Assembly (NCBI GenBank): GCA_007121975.1 | Contig: SKJO01000363.1 | Span: 1 to 8,224 of the forward strand | Length of the DNA: 8,224 nt | DNA from: Nitriliruptoraceae bacterium | GTDB lineage: Bacteria; Actinomycetota; Nitriliruptoria; Nitriliruptorales; Nitriliruptoraceae | Reading direction: 5' to 3' | Part shown: positions 1 to 5,874 of the stretch, one piece after another | How the letters are laid out: each line of letters starts with the position of its first letter | How positions within the stretch are numbered: the stretch's first letter is position 1 | Translations under genes and position numbers: made by a program | The notes under the pieces: model-generated | Databases searched by the model: none | What the model saw: only the letters and a program-made list of their open reading frames with translations | What the model was told of the DNA's origin: nothing

Positions 1-31
1 TACGGGGTGCTAGGACCCTCTAGCTGCCAAG

Positions 32-115
32 TGCGCGAGGGGGGACTTGAACCCCCATGACCTTTCGGTCACACGGCCCTCAACCGTGCGCGTCTGCCTG
101 TTCCGCCACTCGCGC
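32..115 (-). tRNA. tRNA-Leu (anticodon GAG)
   Basis: An 84-nt class II tRNA is read on the minus strand. The acceptor stem GCGCGAG (109-115) pairs with CTCGCGC (33-39), and the discriminator A is at 32. The anticodon stem CACGG/CCGTG (84-88 with 72-76) closes the loop TTGAGGG, giving anticodon GAG at 79-81, which reads leucine CUC/CUU codons. The long variable arm GACC-GAAA-GGTC is the class II hallmark expected for Leu. The T arm is GGGGG-TTCAAGT-CCCCC (40-56). The bases after the discriminator read CTT, so the 3' CCA is not encoded and must be added after transcription. It lies downstream of the binding-lipoprotein gene on the same strand but appears to have its own promoter. Confidence 0.96.
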
Positions 116-149
116 GAGTGCTCCGCAGGCCTCTGCCCGCGGACGCCGA

Positions 150-179
150 AGCGTAGCCGCCGGCGCCCTGGCCTGCCAA
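150..179 (-). promoter_or_regulatory. Probable promoter of tRNA-Leu
   Basis: On the minus strand TTGGCA (174-179, five of six to the TTGACA consensus) is followed after 18 bases by TACGCT (150-155, a TAnnnT -10). The predicted start near 143 would leave a leader of about 28 nt before the mature tRNA 5' end at 115. It lies in the 97-bp gap between the lipoprotein stop and the tRNA. The 18-bp spacing and strong -35 are seen directly; activity is inferred. Confidence 0.6.
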
Positions 180-212
180 CGCCAGGCACCGGCCGGCAGC
201 GACCCCCGACGA

Positions 213-2015
213 TCAGTCCTCGGCCAGCGACACCGCCGTCAGGTCCAGCCGCCCGAAGGCGGTGTAGACCAGACCCTCGACCTCCTCGGAGACCACCAGC
301 GCGTGGCGGTACCACAGCAGCGGCAGGGCCGGCGCCTCCTCGAGCACCCGCCGCTCCGCGGCCCGGTAGAAACGGTTCGCCGCCTCGAGGTCGGGCTGGG
401 ATCGGGCGAGGTCGAGCAGCTCGTCGACCTCCTCGTCGACGAAGCCGGTCAGGTTGTCGCGGCCGACCTCGCGGCTGTGGAACATCGGCGCGAGGTAGGC
501 GCTGAAGCTCGGCTCGTTGGTCTGCCACCCGAACCGGAACAGCGGCGCCTCACCGGCGCGGACGGCCGCGAGGTGGTCGGGCAACTCCCGAGCTTCGAGC
601 ACCACCTCGACGTCGAGCGCGGCCTCGAGGTCGGCGGCGACCCGCTCGGCGATCGCCGCGTGGGTCGGGCTGCGACTGTGGCTGATGGTCACCGAGCTCA
701 GAACCGGCTCGACCTCGAGGTCGTCGGGGTCGATGGGGTCGACGGGCGGCAACGGATCCACAGCGCCGTCCTCGGTGGCCGCGGTCGGGGTCGTCGGGGT
801 GCGGGCTGCCTCGGCTTCGGCCACCGCCACCTCGACGCGCTCGGCCTGGACCTCGGCGAGCAGGTCCCGTGCCGCGTCCGGATCGTGCCGACAGTGGCTG
901 CAGGCCGCGAGCTGCGAGCCGGGCACCGGGGGCGGAACCAGCCCCTCAGCCGGCGCCCGCAGCCCCTGCATGACGACCTCGGCCAACGCCTCGCGGTCGA
1001 TCGCCGAGGAGATCGCCCGACGAACCCGCGCGTCGTCGAACGGTGGCTGCGTGGTGTCGAAGCCGTACAGGTAGATGCTGGAGGTGATGCCGTCGAGCAC
1101 CCCCGGCCCGCGGTAGCCGTCCTCGGAGCGCCCGAAGCGCTCGATCGCGTCCTCACGCCGCGACGGCGGCAGCGTCGCCACCTGCAGCTGCCCATCGAGC
1201 AGGTCGTCCCACTGGCGCAGCCCGGCGGGATCGTCGAGGAAGACCTGGAAGAGCACCTCGTCGAGCACCGGCCGGCGGGGATGGTCCTCGACGGCGGTCA
1301 GGCGCAGGAACCCCCCGGGCTCGCGCGGCTCGGCCATCGCGAACGGGCCGTTGCCGACCGGGCGGGCCGCGAAGGCCTGCGGCGAGAGCTCGGCGATCGG
1401 GGGAAGCGGCACCAGGCTCGGGTCAGTCAGGGTGAGCAGGAACGCGGGGTGCGGCTCCACGAGCCGGATGCGCAGCTCATGCTCACCGTCCACGATCAGC
1501 CCCGACATCGGCCCCCCGCGGGCCGCGGAGCGCGCCGCCCCCTCGACCGGCTCGAGCAGGTAGCCGAGGTAGGAGGGCGGATCGGCCTCGGCGTCGACCA
1601 GCCGCTCGAAGCTGCGCTTGACATCGGCTGCGGTGACCGGCGTGCCATCGTGGAAGGTGGCGTCCTCACGCAGCGTGAACCGGTAGGTCCGGCCGTCGTC
1701 CTCCAGGGCCCAGGAGCTGGCCGCCCCGGGCAGCAGCTGCCCGTCGACCCCCAGACGCACCAGCGGCTCGAACAGCGCTCCGACGATCAGCGAGCCCTCG
1801 TCATCGGCAACGAAGCGGGGGTCGATGCTGATCGGGTCGACCGCCAGCCCGACACGCAGCGTTCCCAGCGCCGGGTCGAGGCCCGCCTCCACCGGCAGAT
1901 CGCTGGGCGGCTCCCCACCGACGTCCTGCGCCGAGGGACCCGGGTCGCAGCCGAGCAGGATCCCGACGGTGAGCAGCAGCGAGAGGGCGAACGCTCGTCG
2001 CCCACGGGAGGTCAG
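213..2015 (-). CDS. Peptide/nickel-type ABC transporter substrate-binding lipoprotein (SBP_bac_5 family), likely CTG start
   Basis: Predicted exported ligand-binding subunit of an Opp/Dpp-type ABC importer, 600 residues from the proposed start. Residues 1-23 form a lipoprotein signal: basic SRGRR, hydrophobic core ALSLLLTVGIL, then LLGC with Cys23 as the likely lipidated residue. Family 5 landmarks follow: the region 102-137 with YRFTLREDATFHDGTPVTA, PVGNGPF (219-225), and ARVRRAISSAIDREAL (329-344). A CxxC (Cys372, Cys375) precedes an Asp/Pro/Thr/Ala-rich insert at about 393-438 that looks disordered. Start choice: between the secG stop and the signal peptide this frame has no ATG, GTG or TTG. 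CTG at 2015-2013 overlaps the secG stop as CTGA. The frame stays open to a GTG at 2318, but that adds 101 Arg-rich residues translated across secG, so it was rejected. No Shine-Dalgarno precedes CTG, suggesting coupling to secG. Substrate unknown; not contiguous with the permease operon. Confidence 0.88.
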   Translation of the reverse strand: MTSRGRRAFALSLLLTVGILLGCDPGPSAQDVGGEPPSDLPVEAGLDPALGTLRVGLAVDPISIDPRFVADDEGSLIVGALFEPLVRLGVDGQLLPGAASSWALEDDGRTYRFTLREDATFHDGTPVTAADVKRSFERLVDAEADPPSYLGYLLEPVEGAARSAARGGPMSGLIVDGEHELRIRLVEPHPAFLLTLTDPSLVPLPPIAELSPQAFAARPVGNGPFAMAEPREPGGFLRLTAVEDHPRRPVLDEVLFQVFLDDPAGLRQWDDLLDGQLQVATLPPSRREDAIERFGRSEDGYRGPGVLDGITSSIYLYGFDTTQPPFDDARVRRAISSAIDREALAEVVMQGLRAPAEGLVPPPVPGSQLAACSHCRHDPDAARDLLAEVQAERVEVAVAEAEAARTPTTPTAATEDGAVDPLPPVDPIDPDDLEVEPVLSSVTISHSRSPTHAAIAERVAADLEAALDVEVVLEARELPDHLAAVRAGEAPLFRFGWQTNEPSFSAYLAPMFHSREVGRDNLTGFVDEEVDELLDLARSQPDLEAANRFYRAAERRVLEEAPALPLLWYRHALVVSEEVEGLVYTAFGRLDLTAVSLAED

Positions 2016-2239
2016 AGCAGGACGACCAGCGTGATGTTGGTGGCGAAGAACACCAGCGAAGCGATGACCGTGAACCGGTCGAGGTTGCGCTCCACGACCG
2101 CGGAGCCCTGCAGCCCGCCACCCATGCCTCCGCCGAACATGTCGGACAGCCCGCCGCCCTGGCCGCGGTGCAGAAGGACCAGCATGATCAGGATCAGCGC
2201 CAGCAGCACGTGCAGCGCGGTGAGCAGTCCGATGAGCAC
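2012..2239 (-). CDS. secG: Preprotein translocase subunit SecG
   Basis: SecG is the small accessory subunit of the SecYEG channel and assists SecA-driven protein export across the cytoplasmic membrane. The product is 75 residues, the normal size for the family. It has two hydrophobic helices (about 2-23 and 56-75) flanking the diagnostic loop RGQGGGLSDMFGGG, followed by VVERNLDRFTVI. The start is GTG at 2239, supported by GGAGA seven bases upstream (2247-2251). It lies 75 bp after the M56 protease stop and its TGA overlaps the proposed CTG start of the lipoprotein gene. In many actinobacteria secG follows glycolytic genes such as tpiA; no such genes are seen here. Its placement after a BlaI/M56 pair is unusual but does not affect the identification. 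Confidence 0.95.
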   Translation of the reverse strand: MLIGLLTALHVLLALILIMLVLLHRGQGGGLSDMFGGGMGGGLQGSAVVERNLDRFTVIASLVFFATNITLVVLL

Positions 2240-2246
2240 TTCGACG

Positions 2247-2251
2247 TCTCC
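2247..2251 (-). promoter_or_regulatory. Ribosome binding site of secG
   Basis: GGAGA on the minus strand, seven bases before the GTG at 2239. It fixes the secG start and shows that secG has its own initiation signal, unlike the gene that follows it. Confidence 0.7.
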
Positions 2252-2275
2252 GACGCGGTCGGGTCACGGCCGAGC

Positions 2276-2284
2276 AGCGTACCA
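2276..2284 (-). promoter_or_regulatory. Possible extended -10 element upstream of secG
   Basis: In the 75-bp gap between the M56 stop and secG the minus strand reads TGG-TACGCT, matching the TGnTAnnnT extended -10 pattern and sharing the TACGCT hexamer with the tRNA promoter. No recognisable -35 is found 16-18 bases upstream. If real, secG and the lipoprotein gene could be transcribed independently of blaI and the M56 gene. Weak evidence. Confidence 0.25.
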
Positions 2285-2314
2285 GCAACGCCCGGCTCCG
2301 CAGCGCGGTCCGGA

Positions 2315-3667
2315 TCACTGGCGTCGCGCGAGCCAGAACAGCTGCAGGCCATCGGAGGGGACGCGGTCCACGACCGGGGTTGCCTCCCAGCTCAGCTCGT
2401 GATCGACCCGGACCTGGGGGCGCAGATCCAGCGCGACCCGGGCGTCGCTGGTCGGGCAGGCCGCCTCGTCGACGCCGCAGGCCCGCAGCGTCGACCGCCG
2501 GTTCTCCGCCCCCTGCTCATCGAACCGGCTCGGCGCCACCGAGGTGGTCGGTGCCGCCGCAGGCGTCGAGCGCCGGTAGACCTCGAAGGCGCGGGCCTCG
2601 GCCATCGGGGCCGGCCCCGCCCCGGCCGACACGGACGAGGAGGAGGCCCAGACCAGCGCCATGGCATCGCGTTGCCGCTCGGCACCGGCCACCACCGTGG
2701 GCAGCACCAGCGCCAGCGCGACGGCCACGGCCACCACACCGACAACAGCGACCGACTCGACGACCCGGCGCAGGATCGAGACCCGCGGCTGGTCGTCGAC
2801 GAGGATGCGTACGCGCTCCACCAACGAGCCGCGCGGAGCGAACGCGGCGCAGGGTTGGGCCGCATGCGAGCCGGACTCGAGGACCTTGAGCAGGCCACTG
2901 GCCAGCGCGCCGGGCCGCCCGGTCACCGAGACGGCCACCTGGTCCGCGGCGAGCTCCCGTTCCCGGTGCAGTTGGCGCACGGCCCAGCCACCACCTGGCA
3001 CGAAGAAGGTCAGATCACGCACGATGCCCAGCAGAAGTGCCACGAGGTTGTCGCGCCGCCTGACGTGCGCGAGCTCGTGGGCCAGGACGGCCTCGAGCTC
3101 CTCGGTGTCGAAGCTGGCGAGCAGGGTGCGGTCGAGCAGGACCAACGGTCGGTGCCCACCGACGACCACCGCGCCGCCCTGGACGCGCGGCAGCACGATC
3201 ACCGACGGGGTCGCCACCTTCAGGCGCCGGGCGACTCCGGTGGCCAGCGCTGAGATGTCGGGGACCACCGTGCCCTGCAGCCGGGCCTGTTGGGCCCGAC
3301 GTCTCACCCGATGCTGCGCGAGCAGTCGGCGCAGCAGCCGACCACCCGCGATCGCGAGCCAGGCACCGACCAGCAGCGGCACGGCCAGCGGCGCGAAGTA
3401 CACGAAGCCTTCACCGACCGGGATCGGCAACCCCCCGGCTCCATCGACCGGCAGCATCAGCGCGGGAAGCTGCAGGCTGGTCCCGCTGAGCACCACCACC
3501 ACCGACAGCGCCAGCGCCGGAGCCAACGCCGTAGCGACCCGGGTCGAGGGGGCCCGCAATCCGAACCACAGCAGCAGCCGGATGCAGGCGATCGCCACCA
3601 GCGCGGCGATGACCGCCCGCAGGGCGATCGACTCGAGCGGCAGCGAGAGCAGGACACCGAGGTCCAC
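2315..3667 (-). CDS. M56 family membrane metalloprotease (BlaR1/MecR1-like) without a penicillin-binding sensor domain
   Basis: Predicted integral membrane zinc protease of 450 residues, partner of the BlaI-like repressor just upstream. Helices are predicted at about 13-36, 45-68 and 88-110. The cytoplasmic protease region contains HELAH (197-201), the zinc-binding HExxH with catalytic Glu198, followed by RRRDN. The downstream RERELAAD (235-242) supplies the likely third zinc ligand. A hydrophobic stretch at 207-225 follows the active site, as is usual in the family. A last helix (about 302-328) leads to an exported tail of about 120 residues. In classical BlaR1/MecR1 that position holds a roughly 250-residue beta-lactam-binding domain; this tail is shorter, Ser/Ala/Pro-rich at first, with Cys397 and Cys404 and no evident SxxK. 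The signal is therefore unlikely to be acylation by a beta-lactam. The start is GTG at 3667, five bases after the repressor stop. Confidence 0.88.
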   Translation of the reverse strand: MDLGVLLSLPLESIALRAVIAALVAIACIRLLLWFGLRAPSTRVATALAPALALSVVVVLSGTSLQLPALMLPVDGAGGLPIPVGEGFVYFAPLAVPLLVGAWLAIAGGRLLRRLLAQHRVRRRAQQARLQGTVVPDISALATGVARRLKVATPSVIVLPRVQGGAVVVGGHRPLVLLDRTLLASFDTEELEAVLAHELAHVRRRDNLVALLLGIVRDLTFFVPGGGWAVRQLHRERELAADQVAVSVTGRPGALASGLLKVLESGSHAAQPCAAFAPRGSLVERVRILVDDQPRVSILRRVVESVAVVGVVAVAVALALVLPTVVAGAERQRDAMALVWASSSSVSAGAGPAPMAEARAFEVYRRSTPAAAPTTSVAPSRFDEQGAENRRSTLRACGVDEAACPTSDARVALDLRPQVRVDHELSWEATPVVDRVPSDGLQLFWLARRQ

Positions 3668-3672
3668 GGAGA

Positions 3673-4074
3673 TCAGCGCTCCGCGCTCCGTCGGCGCTGC
3701 ACTGCAGCGCGCAGTTCCTCGAGGTTCACCCCGTCGACGTCATCGACCACCTCGGCCAGGTAGGCGGCGGCCGGCTCCGGGTAGCGGTCGAGCAGCCAGC
3801 TGAGCACGTCGCTGACCGTGGCGCTCGCGTAGCGCTCGCGACTGACCGCGGGACGATAACGGTGGGCCAGTCCGGCGGTGTCACGCTGCAGCAGCCCCTT
3901 GGTCGCCAGCCGGGCCATGGTGGTCATGACCGTCGTGTAGGCGATGGAGCGCTCCGCGGCGAGCTGCCCGTGGACGTCGCGCACGGTGGCGTCACCGAGC
4001 CGCCAGACGACCTCCATGACGTCCTGCTCGAGGGGACCGAGCAGAGATTCGAGCGGTTCGTTGCGGCGCGTCAC
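3673..4074 (-). CDS. BlaI/MecI-family transcriptional repressor
   Basis: Predicted 133-residue DNA-binding repressor with an N-terminal winged helix (roughly residues 8-80), including LGPLEQDVMEVVWRLGDATV and the recognition region AYTTVMTTMARLATKGLLQR. The C-terminal half (VSDVLSWLLDRYP and the helix after it) should be the dimerisation region. Length fits the family (about 120-135). The start is GTG at 4074, with GGGAGG seven bases upstream; the open frame continues to 4380, but the extra residues are Arg/Gln/Pro-rich and run antisense to the plus-strand gene. In known systems the M56 partner triggers proteolytic inactivation of BlaI when a signal arrives. The adjacent protease gene suggests the same logic. 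It is probably autoregulated; its targets beyond this unit cannot be read from the sequence. Confidence 0.93.
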   Translation of the reverse strand: MTRRNEPLESLLGPLEQDVMEVVWRLGDATVRDVHGQLAAERSIAYTTVMTTMARLATKGLLQRDTAGLAHRYRPAVSRERYASATVSDVLSWLLDRYPEPAAAYLAEVVDDVDGVNLEELRAAVQRRRSAER

Positions 4075-4081
4075 CTTCGGG

Positions 4082-4087
4082 CCTCCC
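4082..4087 (-). promoter_or_regulatory. Ribosome binding site of the blaI-like gene
   Basis: GGGAGG on the minus strand, seven bases before the GTG at 4074. A strong Shine-Dalgarno that decides this start over the longer upstream open frame. Confidence 0.8.
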
Positions 4088-4100
4088 GTCGGGCGGACTC

Positions 4101-4112
4101 GATGGGGCCATC
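4101..4112. promoter_or_regulatory. Candidate repressor operator: GATGG-N2-CCATC dyad
   Basis: A perfect 5-bp inverted repeat (GATGG at 4101-4105, CCATC at 4108-4112) overlaps the predicted -10 and transcription start of the blaI-like gene, the expected place for an autoregulatory operator. It does not match the TACA/TGTA half-sites described for classical BlaI/MecI operators, which are absent from this gap. Short dyads are common in GC-rich DNA, so the assignment is tentative. Confidence 0.3.
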
Positions 4113-4139
4113 CTACCGCTGCCAGAGCCCCGCTGGCCA
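4110..4139 (-). promoter_or_regulatory. Probable promoter of the blaI-M56 unit
   Basis: On the minus strand TGGCCA (4134-4139, four of six to the -35 consensus), an 18-base spacer, and TAGGAT (4110-4115, a TAnnnT -10). The predicted start near 4103 gives a leader of about 29 nt with the Shine-Dalgarno at 4082-4087. The 90-bp divergent gap leaves little other room for the promoter. Confidence 0.45.
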
Positions 4140-4140
4140 G
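4133..4140. promoter_or_regulatory. CTGGCCAG palindrome in the divergent promoter region
   Basis: A perfect 8-bp palindrome covering the predicted -35 of the blaI-like promoter and lying just upstream of the -10 of the plus-strand gene. A protein bound here could act on both divergent genes. Only 8 bp long, so chance occurrence is quite possible. Confidence 0.2.
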
Positions 4141-4151
4141 GATCTTCTCGG

Positions 4152-4157
4152 TATCCT
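4152..4157 (+). promoter_or_regulatory. Possible -10 element for a leaderless transcript of the plus-strand gene
   Basis: TATCCT (TAnnnT) ends seven bases before position 4164, so the expected transcription start coincides with the ATG at 4165. No purine-rich Shine-Dalgarno is present in the preceding 20 bases. Together these fit a leaderless mRNA, a class common in actinobacteria. No convincing -35 is seen at the usual distance. Confidence 0.4.
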
Positions 4158-4164
4158 TCGCGCG

Positions 4165-4716
4165 ATGGCTGCCGAGCGTGTTCCTGACCCGTCGACCGAC
4201 GACGCGGCGTTCGTTCTCTACAGTTCGCTGCGCGGGCTGGGATCGGCGGTGTTCTCCCCGGCCGTCCTGGTCGCCCTGGGGGCAGCGGGCATCCAGGACG
4301 GGTGGCGGTGGCTGCCGGGGCTCCTGCTCGGCTTCGGGCTCATGCTCGCCGCCGGGCTGCTGGTCGACTTCCCGCGGCACACCCGGTTCGGGGCCGAAGG
4401 CATGACCCGGGTCTGTGCCCTGCGCCGGCAGCGCATCCCCTGGTCCGACACGGTCGCGATCGAACGCGCACCGGCTTCGACCACCGATCGCCTACGGTCG
4501 CTGCGCGAGAACAACCAGCGACCGATCCCTTCCGGCGGGCTGGTCGCGACCGGCACCGGGCGCCGCCGCTGGCTGCTGACCGACCGTGCCGAGAGCACGA
4601 TGGAGTACGAGGCCCTGGCCGCCCTGCTCGCCGAGCAGGAAGCGGGCACGGTCCTGCGCGCCGGACGCCCGCGAACCGACAACCCGCCCACCTCGCTGTA
4701 CCGGCGGAGACGCTGA
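4165..4716 (+). CDS. Small membrane protein with bacterial PH-like domain, function unknown
   Basis: 183 residues. Two hydrophobic segments (about 25-43 and 48-68) separated by a short DGWR turn form a helical hairpin, with both ends probably cytoplasmic. The following region, starting RFGAEGMTRVCALRRQRIPWSDTVAIE (about 74-100) and continuing to a hydrophobic strand GGLVATG and WLLTD, ends in an acidic helix YEALAALLAEQEA. This order resembles the bacterial PH-like domains found after two-helix anchors in many actinobacterial hypothetical proteins, especially the RxRRIPWSDV-type signature; this is recognition by pattern, not a search. The tail ends in RRRR. The ATG at 4165 was chosen because upstream residues in the same frame lie over the blaI-like gene and its promoter. 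It is the only plus-strand gene, divergent from the repressor and convergent with the oppF-like gene. No biochemical role can be assigned. Confidence 0.75.
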   Translation: MAAERVPDPSTDDAAFVLYSSLRGLGSAVFSPAVLVALGAAGIQDGWRWLPGLLLGFGLMLAAGLLVDFPRHTRFGAEGMTRVCALRRQRIPWSDTVAIERAPASTTDRLRSLRENNQRPIPSGGLVATGTGRRRWLLTDRAESTMEYEALAALLAEQEAGTVLRAGRPRTDNPPTSLYRRRR

Positions 4717-4743
4717 CCGGCCACGCAGCGGCCACACGGCGCA
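4717..4743. other. 27-bp convergent intergenic gap, no intrinsic terminator seen
   Basis: The plus-strand gene and the oppF-like gene converge here. The gap holds two direct copies of CGGCCAC four bases apart and at most a 4-bp GGCC stem, with no T-run on either strand. Transcription probably ends by another mechanism or runs into the opposite gene. Confidence 0.4.
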
Positions 4744-5874
4744 TCAGGTCCCGTCGGGCCGCTCCTGCAGTACCGCCTCGAGCTCCGCGGCACCCTCCAC
4801 CTCACCGGCCACCATCACCTCACGGCCGAGTTCCTCGGTGCGCGCCAGCAGGGTCTCGCCGGGCTCGAGCGCGTAGTGGCAGGCGACCTGGTGGCCGGGT
4901 GCCACCTCACGCAGGGGCGGGATCTCCTCACGGCACCGGTCCTGCGCGATCGGGCAGCGGGTATGGAAACGGCAGCCCGACGGCGGGTTGGACGGGGAAG
5001 GCAGGTCGCCCTCGAGGATGATGCGCTTGCGGGACAGTTCGAGGTCCGGGTCGGGCACGGGGACCGCGGACAGCAGCGCGTGGGTGTAGGGGTGGCCGGG
5101 TCGGTCGTAGAGTGCGTCGCTGGGCGCGAGTTCCACCACGTGCCCGAGGTACATCACCGCGACACGGTCGGAGATGTGGCGGACCACCGACAGGTCGTGG
5201 GCGATGAACAGGTAGCTGAGCTCGAACTCGTCCTGCAGGTCCTCGAGCAGGTTGATGACCTGGGCCTGGACCGACACATCGAGCGCGGAGACCGGCTCAT
5301 CGAGCACGATCACCTCCGGCTGCAACGCCAGTGCCCGGGCGATACCGATGCGCTGGCGCTGCCCACCGGAGAACTCGTGCGGGTAGCGGTTGCCGTGCTC
5401 CGGGGAGAGCCCGACCGCCTCGAGCAGCTCGCCGACGCGCTTGCGGGCGACGTCCTTGGACTCGCCGTGCACGATCATGGGCTCGGCCACGGTGTCGCGA
5501 ACCGGCAGGCGCGGGTTGAGCGACGCGAACGGGTCCTGGAACACCATCTGCAGGTGCTTGCGCAGCTCCCGCAGGCGCGCCTTGTCGGCCGTGGTGACGT
5601 CCTCGCCCCGGAAGCGCACCGATCCGGAGGTTGGCTCCACCAGTCGCAGCAGCGAGCGTCCGAGCGTCGTCTTACCACATCCGGACTCGCCCACGATCCC
5701 GACGGTCTCCATCACACCCAGGTTCAAGGTGACCCCGTCGACCGCGTGGACCCGTCCGACCTCGCGGCGCATCAAACCTGCCCGGATCGGAAAGTGCTTG
5801 ACGAGGTCCTCGATCTCGAGCACCGGCGTGGCATCGGCCGAGCCGGAGCTCCCTGTCGTTGCCTGATCGCTCAT
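4744..5874 (-). CDS. Oligopeptide/dipeptide ABC transporter ATPase, OppF/DppF-like
   Basis: One of two nucleotide-binding subunits powering a peptide/nickel-type importer at the inner face of the membrane; 376 residues. Walker A GESGCGKT (62-69), Q-loop Gln113 in VFQDPF, signature FSGGQRQR (168-175), Walker B VIVLDEP (188-194) and H-loop His226 are intact, so it should hydrolyse ATP. The C-terminal oligopeptide-transporter extension starts at HPYTHALL (261-268) and contains Cys301, Cys307, Cys314 and Cys332, a four-cysteine pattern associated with a [4Fe-4S] cluster in peptide-importer ATPases. An acidic tail of about 40 residues follows. The ATG at 5874 overlaps the stop of the oppD-like gene as ATGA and has GGGGAG six bases upstream. 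It is the last gene of the operon. The transported substrate cannot be told from the ATPase. Confidence 0.95.
   Translation of the reverse strand: MSDQATTGSSGSADATPVLEIEDLVKHFPIRAGLMRREVGRVHAVDGVTLNLGVMETVGIVGESGCGKTTLGRSLLRLVEPTSGSVRFRGEDVTTADKARLRELRKHLQMVFQDPFASLNPRLPVRDTVAEPMIVHGESKDVARKRVGELLEAVGLSPEHGNRYPHEFSGGQRQRIGIARALALQPEVIVLDEPVSALDVSVQAQVINLLEDLQDEFELSYLFIAHDLSVVRHISDRVAVMYLGHVVELAPSDALYDRPGHPYTHALLSAVPVPDPDLELSRKRIILEGDLPSPSNPPSGCRFHTRCPIAQDRCREEIPPLREVAPGHQVACHYALEPGETLLARTEELGREVMVAGEVEGAAELEAVLQERPDGT

Noticed and set aside
1..31. GGGT-CCTAGC-ACCC hairpin downstream of the tRNA as a terminator
   Set aside because: 4-bp stem and no T-tract visible before the window edge; cannot be supported.
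143..154. ACGC-TTCG-GCGT hairpin as a terminator after the lipoprotein gene
   Set aside because: Only a 4-bp stem with no T-run on the minus strand, and it overlaps the -10 of the tRNA promoter, which explains the sequence better.
171..187. GCCTG-N7-CAGGC inverted repeat between the lipoprotein gene and the tRNA
   Set aside because: 5-bp stem without a following T-run; it coincides with the -35 of the tRNA promoter. Too weak to call a terminator or operator.
10..528. Minus-strand open frame of 172 codons over the tRNA
   Set aside because: It contains the typical read-through translation of a tRNA-Leu (EWRNRQTRTVEG) and otherwise overlaps the end of the lipoprotein gene in the wrong frame.
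2016..2318. N-terminal extension of the lipoprotein frame to GTG at 2318, giving 701 residues
   Set aside because: The added 101 residues are mostly Arg/Ala/His and overlap the whole of secG, which is unmistakable in another frame; they would also bury the lipoprotein signal inside the protein.
57..2402. Long plus-strand open frame of 781 codons opposite the lipoprotein and secG genes, and similar ones at 2168-3253, 2661-3803, 4876-6087 and 6150-7619
   Set aside because: Their translations are Arg/Gln/Gly/Ala-rich with no recognisable domain, and each lies exactly antisense to a gene with clear family motifs. GC-rich codon bias leaves such frames open by default.
4075..4380. Longer form of the blaI-like protein starting at 4380
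   Set aside because: The strong GGGAGG Shine-Dalgarno fixes GTG 4074, family length matches from there, and the upstream part runs antisense through the promoter gap and the start of the plus-strand gene.
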